DNA of 64,000 nt. Origin: Candidatus Gastranaerophilales bacterium. GTDB lineage: Bacteria; Cyanobacteriota; Vampirovibrionia; Gastranaerophilales; Gastranaerophilaceae. This document shows, piece by piece, positions 53,100-62,694 of this stretch. The position numbers were made by a program, and so were the translations under genes. Under the pieces are notes generated by a model, which saw only the letters and a program-made list of their open reading frames with translations, made no database searches and was not told the origin of the DNA. Within the stretch, counting starts at the first letter, position 1. Every line of letters starts with the position of its first letter. The DNA is taken from contig CANPZP010000001.1 in NCBI GenBank assembly GCA_947589115.1, forward strand, positions 1 to 64,000. Direction: 5' to 3'.

Positions 53100-53774
53100 A
53101 TGGCAAAGGATTTAGAAGAAAATTTAGTAAAATTATTCAGTTCAAATCGTTTGAATTCTTATAAATATGACAATAATGATACCTATTCTATTGTTCTTGA
53201 AAGATATTTATACAATATTGAGTTATCAAAATCTTTGTATCCTTTATTATCTTTTCTTGAAATATCTTTGCGTAATAGAATAAATCAAGCTATTGAAACA
53301 GTTATACAACAGGACTGGTTATTGAAAGAACATAATCAACAGAATATTTTGTTTCCAAATGAATATAAGAAATTACTTGAAGCTAAACAAAAACTTATGA
53401 ATAAAGGACATAAAAATATCGGTAAGGATGATTTAATAGCTGAATTATCATTGGGCTTTTGGATTCATCTGTGTACAAAAAAATATAAAACAGTACTGTG
53501 GCATAAGCCGTGTTTTTTTAGGATAGTATTTGCCGATTATCCCAACTTTTCAGAATTTGATAAACTTAGTAAAATATTTCCTATCTTGCAGCTTATGCTG
53601 AAATTAAGAAACAGAGTATTTCACCACGAAATAATTATAAATCATCCTTATGGAATATATAATTGCTATATGGATTTAAGAAAGCTTTTAAGCTATATAT
53701 CTAAGGATAGTATACAGTACCTTGATAAGATTTGCGACTTCAAAGAAGTTATAACAAAGCAAAAACCTCAGTAA
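53100..53774 (+). CDS. Abi-like HEPN protein, candidate abortive-infection RNase
   Basis: 224 aa, matches the Abi-like (AbiD/AbiF, PF07751) family. Seen: LSFLEISLRNRINQAI near 51-65, ELSLGFWIHLC at 115-125 and LKLRNRVFHHE at 168-177 where R170 and H175 form the RxxxxH HEPN motif of ribonucleases that cut RNA. In phage defence such proteins shut down infected cells, and some act alone, as would be the case here. No SD; it appears leaderless. It follows tRNA-Leu, a frequent site for mobile insertion, but no integrase is present. Confidence 0.8.
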   Translation: MAKDLEENLVKLFSSNRLNSYKYDNNDTYSIVLERYLYNIELSKSLYPLLSFLEISLRNRINQAIETVIQQDWLLKEHNQQNILFPNEYKKLLEAKQKLMNKGHKNIGKDDLIAELSLGFWIHLCTKKYKTVLWHKPCFFRIVFADYPNFSEFDKLSKIFPILQLMLKLRNRVFHHEIIINHPYGIYNCYMDLRKLLSYISKDSIQYLDKICDFKEVITKQKPQ

Positions 53775-53802
53775 CTCAACTTAATGGAAGTCATCTGAGG
53801 TT
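53764..53802 (+). other. Hairpin across the Abi-like gene stop
   Basis: AACCTCAG and CTGAGGTT (8 bp, 23-nt loop) span the stop codon. The rest of the gap to 53985 has no open frame with SD. Confidence 0.4.
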
Positions 53803-53985
53803 GTACACTATTATTATATCCTACAAATAAATATTTGTGAAGTGTCTAGCCTTATTTTGTTACATGGAATTAACTCTTTTCAAGTTTTATAGTTTAAAAA
53901 AGAATAACAATATATAATATGGTGCCACTCTCTAAGCCTAATGTTAAACGTATATTGTAATAAACTTGTGTTGATTTTTTTATTG

Positions 53986-54040
53986 TGTCGATAATATTGA
54001 TATAAAGTTCCAAAGTCGGGAGATTATCGACAGTTTTTTT
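53986..54040 (+). terminator. Long-stem hairpin with T run, possible terminator or small RNA end
   Basis: TGTCGATAAT (53986-53995) pairs perfectly with ATTATCGACA (54023-54032) around 27 nt, then T7. It lies 211 bp after the Abi-like gene and 56 bp before the membrane protein gene. Confidence 0.5.
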
Positions 54041-54096
54041 ATTTTTATTATATTTAATATATAATAATTTAAAGTTTACTAATAAAGATTTACTAA

Positions 54097-55752
54097 ATGA
54101 ATAATATATCTAAAAAATTACAGAGATATAGAATATTTTTTTGTTATTTATATTTTGCAACAGCAATAATATTTTATATATTAATCAAATTTGTCACGCA
54201 ATATACGTGGCTGACCTCCGGTGAAATGTGGGCAGAATCAGTAAATTATTATTATAACTCCATCTCAGGTTCATTTTACAAAATATTATTTTCTACAGAT
54301 TTTGTTTATTGGGCATTCTTTCAAAGAATAATTGCTTATTTAGGGGTATTATTCAGAATACCCGTTGAATATATACCATATTATTATAATGCTTGTGCAT
54401 TAATATTTCCGGGATTATTCGTTGCACCGTTCTGCCTTCCTCTGTTCAGAAGAATTATTCCCAATGATATTTTCAGATTTATAATATGTATTTCATTATT
54501 ATGTCTTAGTGATTTTGAAACTTCCGCTTTTATTAGTTTTACGTATTATTCAATATTTTTTATTACTATAGTATCCATTCTTGCATTTGTGAAAGGAAAA
54601 TATAGTGATATACCTGCCTGGAGCTGGGTTATACCAATACTTATTATTAACAAACCTTCCCATCTTATTCTCATTCCGTTAATGATACTTTTTGCTTTCT
54701 ACTCAAATAAAAGATTTAAACATATAACTGCTGTTTCATGCGTATTGGCTGCTGCACAAGTTGTAAGAATACTATTAAGCATGGAATCTTTACATAAAAA
54801 TAGTAATTTGAGTTTATTCGAAAAATGCTACTATGGTTTGATTGAATTTTTTAAAAATTTACCGTTAATGTTAACCGGAGATTTATATCATCTGCACACA
54901 GTAGAAGAATATATAATTACAGGCTCTATAATCTTTATTGTTATAAGCATAATTATCTACGTATTATACAAAAAATCCAATAAAAAATCGTTTGGACTAT
55001 GCTTTTCCGGTATATGGTTAACCTTATGTAATATAATAATGTTATGGATTTCTCAATACGGAGAATACGAGAATAAACTAATTTTGCATATGACCAGATA
55101 TATGTTTGTTGACTTAATGGGATTCATGTTAGTTTTAATAGGCATATGTGCAGTTATAGAAAAAAAATATAAGAATTTAGGAATGATTATTTATGTAGTA
55201 TGGTTTGTATTTTCAGGCTGGTTAATAACCGGAATTAAAAACAGCATAACACCTGTATTTCCCCATTTCGGTAATTCAAAATGGCAAAAATTAAAAGATG
55301 CATTAAAGTATGACAATCGATACAGATATTGTATTCCTATTGACCCTGATATGTGGGCTTATGAAAAAGATAAATGTATAATAATTAATCAATTTTACAA
55401 TATATCTCCATCAAATGAATTTATTGATGCCGATAACAGGAAATATAAAGTAAAATTGGAAAAATTAAATACTCTAAAATTAAGTTATTTTCTAATTGTT
55501 TTACATCCCATAGAGGATAACAATATAACAGGAAAAGCATTTTTAACATATAAAAACGGTGAAACTGCAGAAATAGAATCGACTGAAAAAATAAACAGTT
55601 ATATAGGAACAATGATTTTTCAAGTACCTGATAAAGATGAAATAATAGATTCCATCAGTTTTCAATTTGATAAACCGGTAAAAATTTATATAAATAAAGA
55701 AATAAAATTCCCCGTCTCAAAATGGTTAGGTGTAAGTAAAGAAATAAATTAA
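54097..55752 (+). CDS. Polytopic membrane protein, GT-C-like, unknown function
   Basis: 551 aa. Seen: about eleven hydrophobic helices from residue 12 to about 390, an acidic DFET and SGEMWAESVNYYYN in the first loop, then a C-terminal soluble beta-rich domain (about 400-551, ending VKIYINKEIKFPVSKW). This form is like GT-C glycosyltransferases or polysaccharide membrane proteins, but no DxD catalytic motif is convincing. No SD. Convergent with the AlgI-like gene (4-nt overlap). By context it may make or modify the same polymer. Confidence 0.62.
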   Translation: MNNISKKLQRYRIFFCYLYFATAIIFYILIKFVTQYTWLTSGEMWAESVNYYYNSISGSFYKILFSTDFVYWAFFQRIIAYLGVLFRIPVEYIPYYYNACALIFPGLFVAPFCLPLFRRIIPNDIFRFIICISLLCLSDFETSAFISFTYYSIFFITIVSILAFVKGKYSDIPAWSWVIPILIINKPSHLILIPLMILFAFYSNKRFKHITAVSCVLAAAQVVRILLSMESLHKNSNLSLFEKCYYGLIEFFKNLPLMLTGDLYHLHTVEEYIITGSIIFIVISIIIYVLYKKSNKKSFGLCFSGIWLTLCNIIMLWISQYGEYENKLILHMTRYMFVDLMGFMLVLIGICAVIEKKYKNLGMIIYVVWFVFSGWLITGIKNSITPVFPHFGNSKWQKLKDALKYDNRYRYCIPIDPDMWAYEKDKCIIINQFYNISPSNEFIDADNRKYKVKLEKLNTLKLSYFLIVLHPIEDNNITGKAFLTYKNGETAEIESTEKINSYIGTMIFQVPDKDEIIDSISFQFDKPVKIYINKEIKFPVSKWLGVSKEIN

Positions 55753-57158
55753 AATCTGAAATAAATAAACGGATTATAAGTATCAGATGCTATTGCCGAA
55801 GCGGACAAGAAAAATAATAAAATAAGCCAAATATTTATTAATATTTTTGTATATTTATTTTTTACCTCTAATATATTTTTGAATACAGGCATGCAGCATA
55901 TTATTGAAGCAATAAATATTATTAATCCCCAGTTATTAACATAATAAGATAATGAATATAAAAATTCTTTTTCGTTAAGCGTTAATAAACCAAACATATT
56001 CATTAAATATTTAAAGGCATAATCAATATTATAAGCCCTAAAAATAACCCATCCGATAATAAAAATAAATATGCAATATATATGTCTGATTAGGTTTACC
56101 CATAAAGAATGTTTTTTTAAATCAAACTCTTTAATATTAAATATTTTTTCAATAATAATAAAAATGCCATGCCAGATACCCCATAAAACAAAAGTCCATT
56201 TAGCTCCGTGCCAAAAACCGGTAAGAATAAAAACGAAACCAAGATTTCTGACAGTTGTTAACATACCGTTTTTATTTCCTCCGAGAGGAATATATACATA
56301 GCGTTTGAACCAGGTAGATAACGATATATGCCACCTGTGCCAAAATTCGGTAACAGATTTTGAAATATACGGATAATTGAAATTTTCCATAAATCTAAAA
56401 CCGAAAATCAAACCTAAACCTATAGCCATATCGGAATATCCGGAGAAATCAAAATAAAGCTGAAAAGTGTAAGCAAATGAACCAATCCAAGCTACTAAAT
56501 GAGAAAAATTATGAGGATTTTGAATAAAAATCTTATCGGCTATTAGTCCCATGGTATTTGCTATGAGCATTTTTTTGGACAGTCCGATAATAAATCTTTT
56601 AACTCCCAAACAAACTTTATCAAAATTAACTTCTCTGGAATCAATTTGTTCTGATATATCATGATATTTAACAATCGGCCCCGCTATAAGCTGCGGAAAT
56701 AAACATATATATAGCGCTAACTTATATATATCTCTTTGCGCTTTTACTTCTCCTCTATAAACGTCAATTACATATGAAATTGCCTGAAAAGTATAAAAAG
56801 ATATTCCAAGCGGCATTATTATAAATAATGTATCTATTTGTAAATTAAATATATTATTTAAATTATCAATTAAGAAATTAAAATATTTAAAATATATTAA
56901 AAAGCTTAAATTCCCGATAATTATAAAAAATAAATATATTTTTTTGAAATCGGGTTTATTTTCAATCAATAAAGCACCGCAATAATTAATCAAAATCGTA
57001 ATGAGCATTATAGAAAGATATTTAGGCTCTCCCCAAGCATAAAATAATATACTTGCCGCCAAAAGTATAGGATTATGAAGTTCTTTTTTTGTAATTAAAT
57101 ATAATAAAAGTACAATCGGTAAAAATATAAAAACAAATGTCATTGAACTAAAAAGCAT
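55749..57158 (-). CDS. MBOAT O-acyltransferase, AlgI-like
   Basis: Integral membrane protein that passes acyl groups (usually acetyl) across the inner membrane for polysaccharide O-acetylation. 469 aa. Seen: FYAWGEPKYLSIML, MPLGISFYTFQAISYVIDVYRGE, FPQLIAGPIVKYHDI, YTFQLYFDFSGYSDMAIG, SVTEFWHRWHISLSTWF and GFWHGAKWTFVLWGIWHG, with the catalytic His in the last. Starts 3 nt after the AlgJ-like gene. Confidence 0.93.
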   Translation of the reverse strand: MLFSSMTFVFIFLPIVLLLYLITKKELHNPILLAASILFYAWGEPKYLSIMLITILINYCGALLIENKPDFKKIYLFFIIIGNLSFLIYFKYFNFLIDNLNNIFNLQIDTLFIIMPLGISFYTFQAISYVIDVYRGEVKAQRDIYKLALYICLFPQLIAGPIVKYHDISEQIDSREVNFDKVCLGVKRFIIGLSKKMLIANTMGLIADKIFIQNPHNFSHLVAWIGSFAYTFQLYFDFSGYSDMAIGLGLIFGFRFMENFNYPYISKSVTEFWHRWHISLSTWFKRYVYIPLGGNKNGMLTTVRNLGFVFILTGFWHGAKWTFVLWGIWHGIFIIIEKIFNIKEFDLKKHSLWVNLIRHIYCIFIFIIGWVIFRAYNIDYAFKYLMNMFGLLTLNEKEFLYSLSYYVNNWGLIIFIASIICCMPVFKNILEVKNKYTKILINIWLILLFFLSASAIASDTYNPFIYFRF

Positions 57159-57161
57159 TTA

Positions 57162-58898
57162 TTACTCCATATTAAACAAATTATGTAATTCTAAAAAATT
57201 ATTATATGTAATGCAAAAAATTATAATATCAGGCTTATAATTCAATATTTCATCTTTATAGTATTTTATTATTTTAAATTCATCTTCCTGTTTAATCCCA
57301 ATAACAGTATTATTTCTCAGTCTTTTAACATTTTTAAAAGTAAAAGGAATAAACTCGGTCAAATTTTCATTTTGACTTGTACCAAGTTGAATAACCCTGT
57401 AGTCAGAACCTTTGGGGTAGTAATACAATTTATTAAAATGATATTTTATATATGTAAGAGTTTGATGCAGATTTTTAAAATCCTTATGAGTGTAATATCT
57501 GTATTTTGTTTTGTGATATTTTTTCATACCAATTAAATTTATATATGAACAACTTTGACCGTAATCATAAGTCCTGAAAACATCCCCTCGCACTAAAGTA
57601 TTATAAGAAAAATTATAATCGGATTCATTCAATATATGAATATCGGAAAAATCTTTAACTATTCTGTTCATTAAGGCTTTGTATCCGATAAAAGCAGCGT
57701 CATCCGTCCAATGATGTTCGGTTTTGAAAAACATAAATTCTTTTTCTGCCCCGTTTTTTAACTCATCATAAGGATATATTATATTAACCTCTCCTTCTGA
57801 ATCTTTATTCTTTAAATATTGCATAAATTTATTATGGTTTGAGGATTTGTTAATATAAAATTTATCGGTATTATATATTTCAACTTTTTTGGGAACAATC
57901 AACACATACAACTTTATTCCGTGGTTATTACAAAATAAATTAAATTTTTTTAATTCTTCATAATTTTTATCTAAATCATTAATATTATATGTATCAAATT
58001 CTGTTAAAGTATATAAAAAACCTGTATTTTTATCATACAAACCTTTATCATTCATGTTTGCAAAATAAAAATATAAAGAATTATATATTTTGATTAATAT
58101 ATCTCTTAAAAAAAATCTGTCACTAAACCATTTATCAAAATTTCTTCCGAAATAAAAATTTATTTCATCTTGATTCGTAATAAAAGGTTTCAATTTGGCA
58201 AGCATTCTGTTTTCCCTGTATGACATTTCACTTTTATCTATATGCAGCATGGGGACAAGCAGAAAAATAAAAAATATAATCAGAAATATTAAATCAGTCT
58301 TTGATTTTCCTTTAATTGTATTGAAATCCGCCGCATAATTCGACAATTTATATGCAAGCAAATACGTTAAAATAACTATTATAATAAACAATTTATAATC
58401 AAAATTTATGTTTGAATAAAGGTTTAATTTGTTATTAAAGGTTATATAAATAATATTATTTAAAGGTTTAAGAACTAATTCATTATTGTTATTTAATACT
58501 TTAGCACCGACTACTTCCGTATTATCAAAATTTTTTATTACATATTCACCGTTTTTTAAGTTTACATTTTTCACCGTTACAGGAAATTCATTCTGAATAT
58601 CCTTTAAAACCAATCTTATTCTTTTGGGGAATTTAGCACCATGAATTTGGAAATTAAAATTTGATGATTTATTTAAATTTATTTCTTTAGTTTCACTTCT
58701 TGTTTTTTTAAATTTATTATCATCTTTTTTATTTAACTGAACTTCAACAGAGCATTTGCCTTTTCCTTCCATATCAATATCAACAGGCATAGAAGAAAAT
58801 TTTAACCAGTATTTATTTGTAAAAAATATAACTGCAATTGTAATTACTATTGAAATAATATTTCTCTTTTTAATTCCGCATAAAGCCTTCAAACTCAT
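57162..58898 (-). CDS. AlgJ/AlgX-like SGNH-type O-acetyltransferase
   Basis: Periplasmic-side partner of the MBOAT protein that moves acetyl to polymer. 578 aa. Seen: N-terminal helix at about 15-28, helices at about 168-187 and 203-218, then a soluble domain with FDKWFSDRFFLRD and EHHWTDDAAF at 394-403 (the HHW Asp/His family signature, DHHW). The first 165 residues form an additional region between helices, larger than in typical AlgJ. Start has no good SD; a 20-bp inverted repeat begins 25 bp upstream. With AlgI it forms an acetylation pair. Confidence 0.82.
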   Translation of the reverse strand: MSLKALCGIKKRNIISIVITIAVIFFTNKYWLKFSSMPVDIDMEGKGKCSVEVQLNKKDDNKFKKTRSETKEINLNKSSNFNFQIHGAKFPKRIRLVLKDIQNEFPVTVKNVNLKNGEYVIKNFDNTEVVGAKVLNNNNELVLKPLNNIIYITFNNKLNLYSNINFDYKLFIIIVILTYLLAYKLSNYAADFNTIKGKSKTDLIFLIIFFIFLLVPMLHIDKSEMSYRENRMLAKLKPFITNQDEINFYFGRNFDKWFSDRFFLRDILIKIYNSLYFYFANMNDKGLYDKNTGFLYTLTEFDTYNINDLDKNYEELKKFNLFCNNHGIKLYVLIVPKKVEIYNTDKFYINKSSNHNKFMQYLKNKDSEGEVNIIYPYDELKNGAEKEFMFFKTEHHWTDDAAFIGYKALMNRIVKDFSDIHILNESDYNFSYNTLVRGDVFRTYDYGQSCSYINLIGMKKYHKTKYRYYTHKDFKNLHQTLTYIKYHFNKLYYYPKGSDYRVIQLGTSQNENLTEFIPFTFKNVKRLRNNTVIGIKQEDEFKIIKYYKDEILNYKPDIIIFCITYNNFLELHNLFNME

Positions 58899-58922
58899 AA
58901 TAATTTTCTTTTTGCATCAAAA

Positions 58923-59071
58923 TATCTATAATGGTGAATAAAGTCTTGAATGCCTATATTTATTAATATTTTGAAAAAAAGAAAAAATGAAAAATATGTT
59001 TTTTAATACAAATTTTTTCAGGAATATTTATGTTATTATTAAGTTATAAAATTTATTCACCATTATAGATA
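58923..59071. repeat. Perfect 20-bp inverted repeat flanking 109 bp
   Basis: TATCTATAATGGTGAATAAA (58923-58942) is exactly complementary to 59052-59071. The 109-bp interior is AT-rich with a TATAAA near 59045. It lies directly upstream of the AlgJ-like gene. Confidence 0.9.
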
Positions 59072-59107
59072 AAATGGCGCAAATAAAAAAATATAATAAT
59101 TAAAAAA

Positions 59108-59632
59108 TTAAAGTTTTTTATTATCGTTTTCGTCATCTTGCAGTTCTTTAGAAATAAGGACTTTAAGAACTCTTGAACCGATGTAAAGCCCGGCACCTAT
59201 GGCAATAACTGCACCTACAGTACTTAAATAAGAAAGTCCGATAGCGCAGCCTAAAGCCGCAGCAATAACTCCGATTTTAAAAGAAGTATCAGCTTCATCC
59301 TTTAATTCGGCTTCTCTTCTTGCTAATTCGGTATTATCAGGTTTTGCCTGTTTTACCAAAATATCCTGTGTCATATTATTCATTGACGAAAATGAAGGCG
59401 CTTTTACGGTAACATTTTGCTCAAAAAATTTAGGAGTCAAAGACTCTAATTTAGCAACTTTACTTTTAACGTCATACAAATCCTGCTGCAGCCTTCCGTC
59501 AAGTTGAACACGGTTATTATTTCTTCTGTCTGAACCGCTTCTTCTGTCAACGGCAACTGGAATATTCTGCTGACGTCTGTCTTTCGCTCCTGAATATTGC
59601 GGATATAGCTTTGATATTTTGCTTAAATACAA
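59108..59632 (-). CDS. DRR-motif membrane protein, unknown function
   Basis: 174 aa, starts at TTG with AAGG 7 nt upstream since no ATG fits. Seen: basic motif DRRSGSDRRNNNR at about residues 29-41, as in small PilZ-associated or response-regulator-linked linkers; a charged helical stretch (DVKSKVAKLE, ELARREAELKDEA); and a C-terminal Gly/Ala-rich transmembrane hairpin (VIAAALGCAIGLSYL, GAVIAIGAGLYIGSRV). Cytosolic tail ends acidic. No family named. Not clearly in one operon with the AlgJ gene, since the inverted repeat lies between. Confidence 0.6.
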   Translation of the reverse strand: MYLSKISKLYPQYSGAKDRRQQNIPVAVDRRSGSDRRNNNRVQLDGRLQQDLYDVKSKVAKLESLTPKFFEQNVTVKAPSFSSMNNMTQDILVKQAKPDNTELARREAELKDEADTSFKIGVIAAALGCAIGLSYLSTVGAVIAIGAGLYIGSRVLKVLISKELQDDENDNKKL

Positions 59633-59778
59633 TTTTCTGCCTTCTTACAATTTCATGAATCTAAAACCTAAACAAGGTATTTTTTGCTATAATTTTGTAA
59701 ATTTTAATAAAATTTACTAATTATTATAACAATATTTTTTAAATTTGTAACTTTAAAAAAATATAGAAATTAAATAAA

Positions 59779-62670
59779 ATGAAAATCTTAAATAATTATG
59801 TAAATAATTATACGAAAATCATAAAATCAGGGAATAATACTGATTCCAATATGTGCTGCCCGAATATACAAAAAGGGAATAAAAATAAAGTAAAATTCAC
59901 TTCGGCAAACGCAATATCACCAATAAATACAAATATACCGATTTCATATGTTAAAACAGGTGAAATATCAATACCCGGTATTAAAGAAAAAGCGAGTGTA
60001 TTTAAACTTGCAAACGGACAAAAAGTTGTAATATTACCAAAAAAAGGTATTACAACCATAGAAACGTTATATAATGTCGGTTCACTAAACGAAAAGGACG
60101 AAGAAAGAGGAATAAGTCATTTCATAGAACATAACCTGTTTAACGGAAGCAAAAATATTGCACCGAAAGAATATGATAAAATAATATCCTCTAAAGGAGG
60201 AAGTTCTAACGCATATACAAGTTTCAGCGTAACGGATTATAATATGCAATTGCAGCTTTTAGATGATAATTCACTTGAAGAAGCAATAAAATTAAATGCA
60301 AATTTAACACAATACCCGACATTCCAAAAAGAACAGCTTGAAAAAGAAAAAGAACCCGTAAAATCAGAAATAGATATGGGTAAAGATTCTCAAGGCAATA
60401 TTGGTAATGAAGTAATTAAAACACTGTTTAATATCACAAGTACATCGGAAAATCTTATAACGGGCGAAAAAAATAATATAAATAATCTGACACAAGAAAA
60501 AGTATTTGATTATTTTAATACATGGTATACGCCTGATAATGCCGTAACAGTTATTACGGGAGATGTAGACGTAAATGAAACCATAAATCTGGTATCAAAA
60601 TATTTTAATAAAACAAATGATTATTCAAAGATAAATCAACGCAAAAATGAACCCATAAAATATTTAGATAAAACCGTGAGAAAAGATGTAATATCAAAAA
60701 ATTCAAATAGTCCGTTAATAAATATGGGATTCGCTATTCCGGAAGGAACCTCCGATAAAGAAAAAAATGAAATACAAATCCTTTTAAATATTTTAACGGC
60801 AAATTCCTCAAGATTATCAAAAGCATTGAGTGATTACGGAATAAGTCTGAATTATTCGTTTGATAAGGTGCAAAATAAGCCTGACGGTGCAATAGCACTT
60901 ATGTTAGAGGTTGAACCTTACAATGAAAAAGATACAGAAAAAATCTTAAAAATTTTATATGACGAAATAACATATATAGCAAACAATCCGCCGACTGATG
61001 AAGAATTACTCGCACAAAAAAATCTTTATATTAAAAATTTAAATGAATTGTCTGAATCAAATGAAAATATAAATGCTCAATTGTTGAAAATAATGACAGA
61101 CGGAGGTAATTTAAATTATTTTACGGATGAAATAAATTATACTTCCAATTTAACAGGTCAAGATATATCAAATGCGGCGAAAAAATTTCTTGATTTAAAT
61201 AAATCTGCAATATGTATATCACACTCAAAAGACTCAACTTCAGAAACAATAAACAATAATTATTCGGAAGCACAAAAACAAAACTTTGTATCATCACAAC
61301 CTATTGTTTATCCGCCAAACAACAACCTTGTATCATTCGGAAACAAATGTGAACCTATAAAAGAAATCGAAACTAAAATAAATAATATTACCGGATACAA
61401 ATTACAGAATAATATTGAAACAAGAATAATACCAAGTAATATAAACAGCCAATCACATTTTACAATAGATTTTTGTAATGAGAATTTAAATGACGTATCA
61501 TCTCCGCTTATGGATATTTTGTCAATATTACTTAACAGGGGAAATGCATTTACAAGTCCGGAAGCAATGAAAGACTTTTTTGATAAAAATAATATTTCAA
61601 ACTATATTACCGTAAATAATAACGGATTAAGTTATACTTACAATTGTTACCCCGAAAATTTACAATCCGCATTGAATTTTGCAAAAACAACCTTATTAAA
61701 TCCAAACTTTACGGAAGAAGAATTTCAAAGAGCAAAGTCAATAATAAAAGATGAATATGAATCATCAATTCCTTCGGCATATAATAAAACGTTAAAAAGT
61801 ACCTGTCCGAATGTTAAATCATTAACAACTACGAAGGAAGAAAATCTTGAAGAACTTGATAAAATAACACTGCAAGATGTAAAAAATCTGTATTCAAAAA
61901 TGACTTTAAACTCTGAAGTCATTGCAACATTATCGGCACCCGTGAAAGAAAATCCTCAATTAACACAAATATTTAATTATGAAATGTCAACGGGATTTCC
62001 GCAATTTCAACCGATAAATTTAAATCATAACGGTCAATACAACATGTATAAACCAAATACTCAAGAGAAAGTATTTACGGAAGCCATAGAAAATTCACAA
62101 GCCCATGTTACACAAACATATACCTTTAAAAAATCCGAAAATATAAGTGATTTGGCTAAAATATCATTACTGAACATCATATTAGGTTCAGGCATGACAT
62201 CAAGATTATTTCTTGACCTGAGAGAAGATAAAAAATTAGCATACAGAGTAACTTCGTATAACACGTATCTTAATGATATAGGCTATTTAAAATTATACAC
62301 CGAAACATCAACCGACAGTATTGACTCAAAAGAAGGGTCGCCTGAAAATATTAATAAATCAATTAATGCATTTAAAAATAATGTACAATTAATAAAAACA
62401 CAAAACGTAACGGCAGAAGAACTGGAAACGGCAAAAAATAAGCTTAAAACCGAAATATTAAGTTCTTTTGAAACCACATCACAGCAGCATGGAATACTAA
62501 CAGACAATTATAAATCGCCATACGGAATAAATTTTTACAGAGAACTGATAAATTCAATAGATAACATAACAGCCGATGACATAAGAATGACTGCAAATTA
62601 TGTTTTTGAAAATCCGCCTGTCATATCAATAGATGCAAGCCAAAAAACATTGGATTCATTAAAGTTATAA
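59779..62670 (+). CDS. M16 family metallopeptidase, two-domain
   Basis: Zinc peptidase of the insulinase/pitrilysin family, 963 aa. Seen: catalytic HFIEH at 114-118 (HxxEH) in the first M16 domain, a Glu-rich stretch KEKEPVKSEIDM (190-200) that supplies the third ligand, and two M16 halves; the second half has no metal motif, as in the paired architecture. There is no signal peptide, yet many relatives are exported; an N-terminal KVKFTSANAISP resembles the FKG-type leader. No clear SD; a TATAGA box lies 11 nt before the ATG. Confidence 0.85.
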   Translation: MKILNNYVNNYTKIIKSGNNTDSNMCCPNIQKGNKNKVKFTSANAISPINTNIPISYVKTGEISIPGIKEKASVFKLANGQKVVILPKKGITTIETLYNVGSLNEKDEERGISHFIEHNLFNGSKNIAPKEYDKIISSKGGSSNAYTSFSVTDYNMQLQLLDDNSLEEAIKLNANLTQYPTFQKEQLEKEKEPVKSEIDMGKDSQGNIGNEVIKTLFNITSTSENLITGEKNNINNLTQEKVFDYFNTWYTPDNAVTVITGDVDVNETINLVSKYFNKTNDYSKINQRKNEPIKYLDKTVRKDVISKNSNSPLINMGFAIPEGTSDKEKNEIQILLNILTANSSRLSKALSDYGISLNYSFDKVQNKPDGAIALMLEVEPYNEKDTEKILKILYDEITYIANNPPTDEELLAQKNLYIKNLNELSESNENINAQLLKIMTDGGNLNYFTDEINYTSNLTGQDISNAAKKFLDLNKSAICISHSKDSTSETINNNYSEAQKQNFVSSQPIVYPPNNNLVSFGNKCEPIKEIETKINNITGYKLQNNIETRIIPSNINSQSHFTIDFCNENLNDVSSPLMDILSILLNRGNAFTSPEAMKDFFDKNNISNYITVNNNGLSYTYNCYPENLQSALNFAKTTLLNPNFTEEEFQRAKSIIKDEYESSIPSAYNKTLKSTCPNVKSLTTTKEENLEELDKITLQDVKNLYSKMTLNSEVIATLSAPVKENPQLTQIFNYEMSTGFPQFQPINLNHNGQYNMYKPNTQEKVFTEAIENSQAHVTQTYTFKKSENISDLAKISLLNIILGSGMTSRLFLDLREDKKLAYRVTSYNTYLNDIGYLKLYTETSTDSIDSKEGSPENINKSINAFKNNVQLIKTQNVTAEELETAKNKLKTEILSSFETTSQQHGILTDNYKSPYGINFYRELINSIDNITADDIRMTANYVFENPPVISIDASQKTLDSLKL

Positions 62671-62694
62671 TTTATCCCTAAAATGAATTATTAA

